DNA of 64,000 nucleotides from Glutamicibacter halophytocola (GTDB lineage Bacteria; Actinomycetota; Actinomycetes; Actinomycetales; Micrococcaceae). Position 1 is the first letter of the stretch. Every line of letters begins with the position of its first letter. This document shows, piece by piece, positions 7,856 through 14,234 of the stretch. The position numbers and the translations under genes were made by a program. The stretch is from contig NZ_CP012750.1 in the NCBI RefSeq assembly GCF_001302565.1, forward strand, positions 620,001 to 684,000, in the 5' to 3' direction. The notes under the pieces were generated by a model. It made no database searches, was not told the origin of the DNA, and worked only from the letters and a program-made list of their open reading frames with translations.

Positions 7856-8157
7856 TGGCCACCTTTGACCCTCGCAGAATCCGGCGCATCGGATTAGCTG
7901 TCGAAATGGCTGACGGTGAGCAGATCATGCTCTACACCGAAAGCCCAGGCGCTGAAATCCAGATCGACCAGCAAGTGGAGATTGAAGATTCATTCGACGG
8001 GCGCATGTACCGGCCTTTACACCTCGGCTCGCAAACCGAAATCACCATCAGCGGCATCCGCGGATACCAAATTCATACCCGCGCCCCTGAATCCACCGCG
8101 CAATCAATTGACCGAATCCACGAAATCACAGGAGGCAACCCTGATGACTACCGATGA
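7855..8157 (+). CDS. Small phage protein, unknown function
   Basis: A 100-residue protein starting at ATG 7855, one base overlapping the Pnkp stop. It appears to be a mixed alpha/beta domain with no recognised motif. It is first in a chain of small genes that overlap by one to four bases. The GGAGG for the next gene sits within its 3' end. Function unknown; co-transcription with the RNA repair pair is evident from spacing. Confidence 0.55.
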   Translation: MATFDPRRIRRIGLAVEMADGEQIMLYTESPGAEIQIDQQVEIEDSFDGRMYRPLHLGSQTEITISGIRGYQIHTRAPESTAQSIDRIHEITGGNPDDYR

Positions 8158-8440
8158 ACTGATCACTCGCGCACGTCGAGCAATCGAAACCCGGCAACCA
8201 CGCATAGCCAACATGTACATGCGCAAAGCGCTAGAGCAAACCGACCAGAAACGCCGCGAGCTCAACCCCATCGGATGGCAAGCAAGACAGCTAACCACGG
8301 CGTTCGAATCCATCGGCGACGGGATAGCCAAAGCCGGGCAAGCATGGGCGCAAATTTTCGAAAGTTTCGCCAAAGCATTCGCGCCCGAATCCGAAATAGA
8401 CCGCAAATCAAACTACGCGCTAGCAGGGCCGCGCAAGTGA
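8144..8440 (+). CDS. Small helical phage protein, unknown function
   Basis: A 98-residue basic protein, predicted mainly helical, beginning at ATG 8144 with GGAGG eight bases upstream (8131-8135). The frame is open further up but the ribosome site decides the start. It overlaps the preceding gene by 14 bases. No recognised motif. Confidence 0.55.
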   Translation: MTTDELITRARRAIETRQPRIANMYMRKALEQTDQKRRELNPIGWQARQLTTAFESIGDGIAKAGQAWAQIFESFAKAFAPESEIDRKSNYALAGPRK

Positions 8441-8703
8441 GCAATCGGAAACCGCAAGGCCACCCCGCACGCACGAACCGCGATGCCTTGCACACCGAAA
8501 TCGAAAGGCTCGCAACAAAGATCACCCGGCTAATACCCGAAGTGATCAAAGACCCCCGATTTGACCCTGAAGACGTGACAACGGCGAAGGCAGGCAGCAT
8601 CGCAATGCTTCACCTGCTCGCCGTTCTCGCCGACAAACCAACGCCAGCCGAAATCTACGGCTACGGCAGACACGGATACCACCAAGCGAAAGAAACCAGA
8701 TGA
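8437..8703 (+). CDS. Small phage protein, unknown function
   Basis: An 88-residue protein with GTG 8437 in a GTGA overlap. The N-terminal 20 residues are basic, then a helical region follows and the last 20 residues include GYGRHGYHQAK. No family recognised. Its stop overlaps the next ATG. Confidence 0.5.
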   Translation: MSNRKPQGHPARTNRDALHTEIERLATKITRLIPEVIKDPRFDPEDVTTAKAGSIAMLHLLAVLADKPTPAEIYGYGRHGYHQAKETR

Positions 8704-8906
8704 TCAACATCGAAGCCAAACGCCTATCAGGCGTAGACCGAGGCAAGCACGTCTCATTCAGCCTCACAAACCCAGAACGGCACTTCGCCGGGAAATTGTG
8801 GAGCGTCGAGCACACCGGAACCTACGAAACCAAAATCAAGCTCCGCAAGGACGGGCGAATATTCGGCGCCACCCTCCAAGAAGATCACCTAGTCAACATT
8901 CAATGA
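8700..8906 (+). CDS. Small phage protein, unknown function
   Basis: A 68-residue protein with ATG 8700 in an ATGA overlap. The pattern of alternating hydrophobic residues (HVSFSL, AGKLWSV, TKIKLRK) suggests a small beta-barrel. No function can be assigned. Confidence 0.5.
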   Translation: MINIEAKRLSGVDRGKHVSFSLTNPERHFAGKLWSVEHTGTYETKIKLRKDGRIFGATLQEDHLVNIQ

Positions 8907-9208
8907 ATCGAGGCCACCAAATGAAACCCGGAATGATCTACACAGAACATATCCATTCGCCAGCCCTGATCAACAGACTGATTCGATGGTTCGCCGCCAA
9001 CGGGCTACGCCACCATATCCCCGAGGACGCTCGAATCATCTTCACCGGCAATCGGCTGATTATCCCCACCTTCGATCTCGAACGGCTTGGCCAGAAGAAC
9101 ACGCGCTGGTCGAGCGGCCGGATTCAACGAGCCGAGGACGGCGAATGGGTGCTGCCGATCAAGATTCGAACCTACCGGGTTCGGGTGCCCTTTGAGGCAG
9201 TCAAATGA
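8903..9208 (+). CDS. Small phage protein, unknown function
   Basis: A 101-residue protein. ATG 8903 overlaps the previous stop, but a second in-frame ATG at 8921 has GAGG seven bases upstream and may be the true start. A segment with RLIRWFAANGL and TRWSSGRIQRAEDGEWVL is seen. No recognised motif. Confidence 0.5.
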   Translation: MNRGHQMKPGMIYTEHIHSPALINRLIRWFAANGLRHHIPEDARIIFTGNRLIIPTFDLERLGQKNTRWSSGRIQRAEDGEWVLPIKIRTYRVRVPFEAVK

Positions 9209-9378
9209 GCGACCCACGACACTGGCACGTCTACCCAGACGGTGACCTGATCGACCACGACACCGAAAACCAAGACCAATGCGTGTGCGGTCCGACCAGC
9301 GAAGTTATCTACCACGAAGACGGCGACCGGTGGCTGCACACCCACCACTCACTCGACGGGAGAGAAAACAACGAATGA
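9205..9378 (+). CDS. Conserved 57-residue actinophage-type protein
   Basis: A 57-residue protein starting at ATG 9205 in an ATGA overlap and ending in an ATGA overlap. Its pattern (HWHVYPDGDLIDHD, then QCVCGPTSEV, then a final THHSLDGRE) is one I recognise as a short conserved hypothetical protein in many actinobacteriophages, including a CxC pair. Its function is not known. Confidence 0.7.
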   Translation: MSDPRHWHVYPDGDLIDHDTENQDQCVCGPTSEVIYHEDGDRWLHTHHSLDGRENNE

Positions 9379-9572
9379 TTCGCCTCTACCGCGCCGCTTG
9401 TGAATACCTCGAAGCAATGACCGAGGCAATCCGCAGTGAAGAACCAGCCCCAGAGGGAGCAACCTCGCAAGTTGAACACGCAAACCAGTACGAACCCAAC
9501 GAAGGGCACCGGCACTACCGAGAACCCGAATGGGAAGACCGCCAACGAATCGGATTCAGGAGCACCAAATGA
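9375..9572 (+). CDS. Small phage protein, unknown function
   Basis: A 65-residue protein with a helical N-terminus and an acidic, low-complexity C-terminal half. ATG 9375 lies in an ATGA overlap. Nothing is recognised. Confidence 0.45.
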   Translation: MIRLYRAACEYLEAMTEAIRSEEPAPEGATSQVEHANQYEPNEGHRHYREPEWEDRQRIGFRSTK

Positions 9573-9748
9573 GCAACTTAGTAATCGCGGCCCTGACCGC
9601 TGAAGACCAAAAGTTTCGACTCTTCAAACTCGGCAAGAAATGGCTGATCATGCGAGGCGCGCAACGAATGGCCCGCGCAGACCGCCCAGCAATGGCCTAC
9701 GCCCTTCTGCGCTCATACCTCGCCTACAGCAAGGAGGTAAGGCGATGA
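9569..9748 (+). CDS. Small basic phage protein, unknown function
   Basis: A 59-residue basic protein with ATG 9569 in an ATGA overlap and CAGGAGCACC just upstream. Its end carries AAGGAGGTAAGG, a very strong ribosome site for the next gene. No motif recognised. Confidence 0.5.
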   Translation: MSNLVIAALTAEDQKFRLFKLGKKWLIMRGAQRMARADRPAMAYALLRSYLAYSKEVRR

Positions 9749-9984
9749 CTCCGCATGACGGCAAAATCGGCCCTCGAACCTCCGAGGCTCTATTCCTGTT
9801 CTCGAAATCCGACGAGTATCTGGCTGGCTATCGACTCGGCAAAGCCACCGGCAATGAAGGCCGACTCAAAGAACGTGAATCCTACGCCGCACTTCGAAGC
9901 GCCGAATGCCTCGAAGGATTCTTTGCCGGTCAGAAAGTCTTCAAATACGGCATCAAAAAAGGACTACGAAAGGCGAAACGATGA
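9745..9984 (+). CDS. Small phage protein, unknown function
   Basis: A 79-residue protein starting at ATG 9745 after a near-perfect AAGGAGGTAAGG. It is helical with a basic C-terminus (KKGLRKAKR) that may bind nucleic acid. No family recognised. Confidence 0.5.
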   Translation: MTPHDGKIGPRTSEALFLFSKSDEYLAGYRLGKATGNEGRLKERESYAALRSAECLEGFFAGQKVFKYGIKKGLRKAKR

Positions 9985-10355
9985 CCGTCTACTTTGCACC
10001 CCCAGGCGAACCAATCGACGGCGACAACTGGCAAGAGCTCGGCACGATCAGCGAAGCCATTCTCGAAATCGAACCCGAAATCAAGGCCATGAGCGAACAG
10101 AGACTTCACACTCCAACCGAAATGACACACTCATTCGAATTCTCGCCTTCGAAAGAGTTCGTCAATGCCATGCTCGGCTTCGACATCTATGCCTTGCGTG
10201 CCACCGTCGCCGAATGGATCAATCGACCCGCACCCATGCCCAGAATCCCAAAAGCTGAACTATGGGAAATCCATGACGGCAAAAACCGGATGCGCTTCTA
10301 CCTGGACCAAGCATCTCAACGATTCGCCACCCGCCAACTCATGGAAGGTAACTAA
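9981..10355 (+). CDS. Phage protein, unknown function
   Basis: A 124-residue protein with ATG 9981 in an ATGA overlap. The N-terminal half is acidic. A central SFEFSP segment resembles a beta strand, and the end (KNRMRFYLDQASQRFATRQLM) is amphipathic. No motif recognised. Confidence 0.5.
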   Translation: MTVYFAPPGEPIDGDNWQELGTISEAILEIEPEIKAMSEQRLHTPTEMTHSFEFSPSKEFVNAMLGFDIYALRATVAEWINRPAPMPRIPKAELWEIHDGKNRMRFYLDQASQRFATRQLMEGN

Positions 10356-10360
10356 CCAAC

Positions 10361-10582
10361 ATGGCTGCAATCCACAACATCGAGCTAGACCTCTTCGCCC
10401 GCACTCCGAACGGCGAAGAAATCAACCTCGGCAAAGTCGAATTGCCGATCACAATCGACGTAAACCAAAAACGCCCGACACGGCCACCCCATGCCGCCTT
10501 GGTCGCAAGGGGTGAAGCCCCGAAACCAATCACGCCCGAAGATTTCGACAACCTGGGGAGCAGCGGAGGCATACAACTATGA
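10361..10582 (+). CDS. Small phage protein, unknown function
   Basis: A 73-residue protein starting at ATG 10361, five bases after the previous stop, with GGAAGGTAA upstream. It contains a short beta-like stretch (IELDLFARTPNGEEINLGKVELPITIDV) and a proline-rich end. Function unknown. Confidence 0.5.
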   Translation: MAAIHNIELDLFARTPNGEEINLGKVELPITIDVNQKRPTRPPHAALVARGEAPKPITPEDFDNLGSSGGIQL

Positions 10583-10728
10583 GCGCCCTAACACTTCTCG
10601 GCTGGATTGTAGGCACAGCAATTGCAATCGTCGCCATGTCAACCGCCGCAATCTTCGTAGCAGCAGCAATCGGATCAATCAAAACCGAAAGCCGCCGCAA
10701 CCACTCAAAGGGCAAACGGCAATGCTGA
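10579..10728 (+). CDS. Single-span mini membrane protein
   Basis: A 49-residue protein starting at ATG 10579 in an ATGA overlap. Residues about 4-35 form one long hydrophobic helix, followed by a basic tail (KTESRRNHSKGKRQC), giving a likely N-out/C-in topology. It overlaps the next gene by seven bases. It could affect the host membrane but no homologue is recognised. Confidence 0.5.
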   Translation: MSALTLLGWIVGTAIAIVAMSTAAIFVAAAIGSIKTESRRNHSKGKRQC

Positions 10729-10964
10729 ACACTTCGCGAGACATGCAGCCAATCCAGCTGGGGCGGCTAAACAACATCGACCATTTCGGCTTGGAAGTCT
10801 TCGTGCCCGGCAATGGGGGCCTCAGCGGACGCATAGCCGAAATCACTCACGGATTCCTCACCACGCAAATCAAAGTTCGCGACCGAGGGCTAAGCCGAGA
10901 ATTTCGAAGCGACCCACAAACCGTAATCAAAATTGAAGCCCACCTAACCGACGAAGGGGAATAA
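10722..10964 (+). CDS. Small phage protein, unknown function
   Basis: An 80-residue protein starting at ATG 10722. A core with VFVPGNGGLSGRIAEITHGFLTTQIKVRDRG suggests a small beta-barrel. No function assigned. Confidence 0.45.
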   Translation: MLNTSRDMQPIQLGRLNNIDHFGLEVFVPGNGGLSGRIAEITHGFLTTQIKVRDRGLSREFRSDPQTVIKIEAHLTDEGE

Positions 10965-10970
10965 ACCACA

Positions 10971-11729
10971 GTGGCAGAATGCACTTCAGACGATTGCGCA
11001 AACCCCACCGAACAACCCATTTGCGGGCAATGCATAAGCGACCTGCAAGCCTGGCTAGACAAAGTCCCCGACATGATGGACGAACTATTCATCACCATGG
11101 CCCGGCTCGACGCAACCGCCCCGCGCAACCGCGAAGGCGGCGAAGGCATGACCACAGAGCCAGCAATGCCCGTTCGCGTCGGAGCGCTCGAAGTACGCTC
11201 AGCACTCCGACTATGGGTAGAAATCAAAACCAACGGCGAGATAGTAGCGCTCGATGCCTCGAAGCTAGCCAAGGACAAATTCGCCGGGAAATTCCTGCCG
11301 ATGTTGCAGGGCCTACTAGCGAAAGCCGAACGTGCCATAGATAACCCCATGGAAAAACACGTCTACGGCAACTGCCTAACAATGCTCACAGACGGGGCAA
11401 CCGGCGAAGAATACGAATGCGGGGAACAGCTACAAGCCGCGCCCGACGCAGACAGCACCGAATGCCCAAATTGCGGCGCCTGGTACGACCTGGACCAACT
11501 CAGGGCAGAAAGGACGGCCTACTTTCGAAAAACCCCACTACCCCCACGAGAAGCCCGCGAAGAACTCGAAACCCAAAGCGGCGTGAAGCTCAATAAGAAA
11601 ACCTTCGAAAACTGGGTTGATCGGCGACACGTTCGCTACGTGCTAGAGCGAATCGGATTTGGCGAAAAAGAGCGACGTCTCTATTTCCCAATCGACCTAC
11701 TCGCCGCACACCAAAAGATTCGCGAGTAA
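10971..11729 (+). CDS. Actinophage zinc-ribbon / helix-turn-helix protein
   Basis: A 252-residue protein with a GTG start. The N-terminus (C-T-S-D-D-C ... C-G-Q-C-ISDLQAWLDKVP) is a four-cysteine zinc site followed by a helix. A second set (YGNCLTMLT...YECG...STECPNCGAWYD) lies near residues 130-165, and the last 70 residues carry a helix-turn-helix-like segment. Proteins with this layout are common at the end of the early gene arm in actinophages. Regulation of late genes is possible but unproven. A terminator follows. Confidence 0.65.
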   Translation: MAECTSDDCANPTEQPICGQCISDLQAWLDKVPDMMDELFITMARLDATAPRNREGGEGMTTEPAMPVRVGALEVRSALRLWVEIKTNGEIVALDASKLAKDKFAGKFLPMLQGLLAKAERAIDNPMEKHVYGNCLTMLTDGATGEEYECGEQLQAAPDADSTECPNCGAWYDLDQLRAERTAYFRKTPLPPREAREELETQSGVKLNKKTFENWVDRRHVRYVLERIGFGEKERRLYFPIDLLAAHQKIRE

Positions 11730-11778
11730 GCAAAAAGTCTGTTACCCTCATTTCTAGGGGAAAACTGTATCCCCGCCA

Positions 11779-11803
11779 AGCCACCCGAAACGGTGGCTTT
11801 TTT
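11779..11803 (+). terminator. Rho-independent terminator ending the early gene arm
   Basis: AGCCACC and GGTGGCT pair around a CGAAAC loop and are followed by six T. CATGCCCAAA follows directly. Confidence 0.85.
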
Positions 11804-11814
11804 CATGCCCAAAT

Positions 11815-11852
11815 AGCGCCAACTGAAAGACTCAACCCCTTCAGTTGGCGCT
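11815..11852. repeat. Perfect 13-bp inverted repeat
   Basis: AGCGCCAACTGAA is repeated in inverted form with a 12-base spacer. No U-tract follows, so it is unlikely to be a plain terminator. It lies between the early-arm terminator and the tRNA-like gene and could be an operator or an RNA-processing hairpin. Confidence 0.7.
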
Positions 11853-11865
11853 ATCGGCATTTAAT

Positions 11866-11940
11866 GACCTAGTAGCTCAACGGCAGAGCAACCGCCTTGT
11901 AAGCGGTAGGTTTCGTGTTCGAATCACGGCATCGGCACCA
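11866..11940 (+). tRNA. tRNA-Thr(UGU)-like gene with mismatched acceptor stem
   Basis: The D arm (GCTC/GAGC), a perfect five-pair anticodon arm with loop CTTGTAA (anticodon UGU at 11898-11900), and the T arm with TTCGAAT loop are intact and CCA is encoded. However, the expected 5' acceptor strand GACCTAG pairs with CATCGGC at only three of seven positions. It may be a decayed tRNA, a tRNA mimic or a gene needing editing. A host tRNA-Thr(UGU) is at 54275. Confidence 0.6.
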
Positions 11941-12016
11941 GACGGGCCACCCTCAACAAAGCATCCATGCGAGTGAGCAGAGTGCAGACCGTCACAAACT
12001 TTGAAGGGAAGACCTA

Positions 12017-12121
12017 ATGAAACGTCTCGCCCGAAAATGGATCAACCGACTACTGGGAATCCACTCTCCAAGCGGACACTACCTAGGCACATGCTGGTGC
12101 CAGTCGCGGCCACAATCCTAG
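12017..12121 (+). CDS. Possible 34-residue basic peptide
   Basis: ATG 12017 follows GAAGGGAAGACC and opens a 34-residue basic reading frame with a C-W-C end. Its TAG overlaps an AGGAGG that serves the next gene, so translation may couple them. Weak evidence beyond start signals. Confidence 0.3.
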   Translation: MKRLARKWINRLLGIHSPSGHYLGTCWCQSRPQS

Positions 12122-12129
12122 GAGGCGCC

Positions 12130-12531
12130 TTGCTGAACAAGCACATCATCGAAGCCATAATAAACACCGTTGACGATGACCAAGGAAACGTTGTCATTGT
12201 TCACGAGCAACCATTGGCAGTGGTGAAGCAACTCACTGAAAGCCTCGCGGGAATCGCAGTAGTGCGCTGGTCCAACGGTCACGAATCAATCGAAATTGAT
12301 AACGGATCATGGGTAAAGGTCATACGACCCAGCGGACATGGGAGAGGCCTAGTTGCCAACCTCCTAGTGCTACCAACAAACCTTAGTCTTGATAAACGCG
12401 CCGAACTCGCGCCGGTCATAGCCACCGGTGGCGATGTACTCGGCTACCTAGCCCCCCTGCTCAGTAAGACCCCCACCCCAGGCGAAGACCCTGGGCAGTA
12501 CCTCCACCCCGGCAACACCCCTGCCCCCTAA
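12130..12531 (+). CDS. Phage protein with truncated terminase-ATPase-like pattern
   Basis: I start this protein at TTG 12130 because AGGAGG lies at 12120-12125; in-frame alternatives are ATG 12091 and TTG 12001. The 133-residue product begins LNKHIIEAIINTVDDDQGN. Its NGSWVKVIRPSGHGRGLVANLLVL segment has the same pattern as the part of a terminase ATPase just before Walker B (compare the terminase in this window), but the DE of Walker B is replaced and no P-loop is visible. The C-terminus is proline-rich. It may be a non-catalytic relative; this is inference from pattern. Confidence 0.45.
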   Translation: MLNKHIIEAIINTVDDDQGNVVIVHEQPLAVVKQLTESLAGIAVVRWSNGHESIEIDNGSWVKVIRPSGHGRGLVANLLVLPTNLSLDKRAELAPVIATGGDVLGYLAPLLSKTPTPGEDPGQYLHPGNTPAP

Positions 12532-12598
12532 GACCCTCGGTCAACGTCACCTATCCGCTTTGTCATGTGGGCGACATAGGAACGAAGAGTGAGCCGCC

Positions 12599-12736
12599 AT
12601 GAGCAAGCCCGATACTCCTTACGGTCGGGCGCACACTCTGCCGAGAACAACCACGCAACACCCGCAAGGCAACGAAGCCAAGCAACAAGGCGGTGAACCA
12701 TGGCCACATCACGCACAGGCACAAGCCAATGGCTAA
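12599..12736 (+). CDS. Possible 45-residue leader peptide before HNH gene
   Basis: ATG 12599 follows GGAACGAAGAG and opens a 45-residue hydrophilic frame that overlaps the start of the HNH gene by 37 bases in another frame. The overlap and odd composition make it doubtful. Confidence 0.25.
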   Translation: MSKPDTPYGRAHTLPRTTTQHPQGNEAKQQGGEPWPHHAQAQANG

Positions 12737-13005
12737 ATACCGCCCGCAAAGTCCTAAGAGACGCGCAAGACAACGGACAAACCAAATGCGTTTACTGCTC
12801 ACATAGGCTCAACTACCAAGACCGAAGAGCATTCAACGGCGCACAGGTTGACCACATCATCCCGCATTCCAAAGGCGGCACCGATGACCCCTCAAACCTT
12901 GTTGTCTGTTGCCGACAATGCAACATCAGCAAAGGCAACCGCACCGCCCCCAAAACAAAAAGCATCCTCGCCCGCCAACCCCTCAAAACCTCACGCAAAT
13001 GGTGA
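12700..13005 (+). CDS. HNH endonuclease
   Basis: A 101-residue HNH nuclease. The first zinc pair is C-V-Y-C, the catalytic core is V-D-H-I-I-P-H-S-K-G-G-T-D-D-P-S-N-L-V-V-C, and the second zinc pair is C-R-Q-C with N-I-S-K-G-N-R following. Free-standing HNH proteins beside terminase genes are needed for cos-site cutting or packaging in many cos-type siphophages, so a packaging role is likely from position (about 0.8 kb upstream of terminase small subunit). The basic N- and C-terminal tails would bind DNA. Confidence 0.9.
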   Translation: MATSRTGTSQWLNTARKVLRDAQDNGQTKCVYCSHRLNYQDRRAFNGAQVDHIIPHSKGGTDDPSNLVVCCRQCNISKGNRTAPKTKSILARQPLKTSRKW

Positions 13006-13262
13006 AGCGAAACCCACAGCCTGTGGAAAAAGTCGCGGGCAAAAAGGGTGGGGGTAAGGGGTTGACAGGGGGTGCCGGGTTCGCCCCTCCTTGCATAGCG
13101 AAAATATCCCCCCGAGCTTTCTGGCTTGGGCGTTTGGCTGGCTTTTGCCTCTGACTAGGTGTTTTGCAAATGGCCGTTTCGACCGATTTTAGGCTTGGTT
13201 TCGGTTAGGTTGCGCGCCCGTAAAAATCCCCGTGATTCCGGGGTTTATCCGTTACAAAATGG
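13006..13262. other. Non-coding gap, candidate cos/packaging region
   Basis: This stretch lies between the HNH and primase-like genes. It has G-rich and poly-A/G tracts (AAAAAGGGTGGGGG near 13041) and a CCCC/GGGG hairpin at about 13229-13243, and no convincing gene. In cos phages the cohesive end site commonly lies near the HNH and terminase genes, so this is a candidate, not a demonstrated, cos region. Confidence 0.35.
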
Positions 13263-13268
13263 TAGAAT
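13263..13268 (+). promoter_or_regulatory. -10 element TAGAAT for a leaderless transcript
   Basis: TAGAAT ends seven bases before ATG 13275, the distance expected between a -10 box and a transcription start on the A of the start codon. No ribosome site precedes that ATG. The -35 region is poor. Leaderless mRNAs are common in Actinobacteria. It would be the promoter of the packaging and head genes. Confidence 0.5.
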
Positions 13269-13274
13269 TAGGGC

Positions 13275-13808
13275 ATGGAAACGAAGCGTTGCGCGTATGC
13301 AAAATGTGGCGGGCCGATGAACCTGCCTCGCGCTGGAGCACGCTTTTGCAGCTCGAAATGCAGGGTTTACGCGCACCGCGAGGAAAAGCGTTTCCCGGTT
13401 GAGATGACTTCGCGTGACCGTTGGGTAAGGCGTACCAATTCCAAGCGCCCGGTGACCGCTTCAGGCAGTCCGGCGAGTTCTACGGATTCGCGCACATGGT
13501 CGGACTTTGCGACTGCTCGCGGGTCATCTGCTGGCGTTGGCATGGGTTTTGTTTTGGGTGACGGTATCGGCTGTTACGACTTTGACCATTGCATCGCGAA
13601 TGGGCGGGTTGCCGGTTGGGCTGCTGAGGCAATCCAGGCGATTCCTGAACGGATTATTTTCACTGAGATTTCGCAGTCTTCCGAGGGCGTTCATGTCTTC
13701 GTTGAAGCTGAAGAGGGGCCGGGGCGCAAGATTCGCGACGGTCGGAACATCGAACGATACACGGCGGGCCGTTACATCGCAGTTACGGGGCGCATCTTCA
13801 AGCTGTAG
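13275..13808 (+). CDS. Small primase-polymerase (PrimPol N-terminal)-like protein
   Basis: A 177-residue protein. A short zinc-finger-like N-terminus (CAYAKCGGPMNLPRAGARFCSSKCR) precedes a prim-pol-like domain: WSDFATARGSSAGVGMGFVLGDGIGCYDFDHC carries the D-x-D pair, ISQSSEGVHVFVEA the histidine segment, and IERYTAGRYIAVTGR the last conserved block. This matches the bifunctional primase-polymerase N-terminal domain family, but no helicase domain is attached. Full prim-pols are larger, so this is a single-domain version. It starts at ATG 13275 with no ribosome site. Its location before the terminase is common in related phages. Confidence 0.65.
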   Translation: METKRCAYAKCGGPMNLPRAGARFCSSKCRVYAHREEKRFPVEMTSRDRWVRRTNSKRPVTASGSPASSTDSRTWSDFATARGSSAGVGMGFVLGDGIGCYDFDHCIANGRVAGWAAEAIQAIPERIIFTEISQSSEGVHVFVEAEEGPGRKIRDGRNIERYTAGRYIAVTGRIFKL

Positions 13809-13818
13809 GGGGTAACCG

Positions 13819-14220
13819 GTGGATATTCCTGTTGGGCTTGGTGAACGTGGCGTTGAGATTTGGAAGGCGCTAAGGACGGGCGAGATTGCTCGCGATGCTC
13901 TGGTGCTTGAGGCCGCTCGCACGGCTGATCGCCTGGATGAACTCGATAACGTCATTCAGGGCAAGGGTGTTTTAGAGCTGATGGTTTTCCGGCTTGATTT
14001 CCCTGAAGCCGAGGATGAACCTTTTTCGGTTGAAGTGAAGTTTCAAAATGTCCTTAGCGAAGCTCGCCAACAGCAATCGGTGTTCGCGACTTTGGTCGAA
14101 AAGATTGCTCGCTTCGGGCTTTCAGCAACCGCACCTAAGGGCGGTGAGGCTAAGCCGGTTCCGGCTGGCGTGACTGCTCTTGACGAAATTCGGGCGAGGG
14201 TGGCTCAACAAACTGGTTAG
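13819..14220 (+). CDS. Terminase small subunit
   Basis: A 133-residue protein with GTG 13819 after GTAGGGGGTAACC. The pattern GLGERGVEIWKAL...ARDALVLEAARTADRLDELDNVIQGKG...LSEARQQQSVFATLVEKI is the signature of actinophage terminase small subunits, which recognise the packaging site and hand DNA to the large subunit. It lies 14 bases upstream of the large subunit gene. Confidence 0.85.
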   Translation: MDIPVGLGERGVEIWKALRTGEIARDALVLEAARTADRLDELDNVIQGKGVLELMVFRLDFPEAEDEPFSVEVKFQNVLSEARQQQSVFATLVEKIARFGLSATAPKGGEAKPVPAGVTALDEIRARVAQQTG

Positions 14221-14234
14221 CGGGTGATTCTGTC

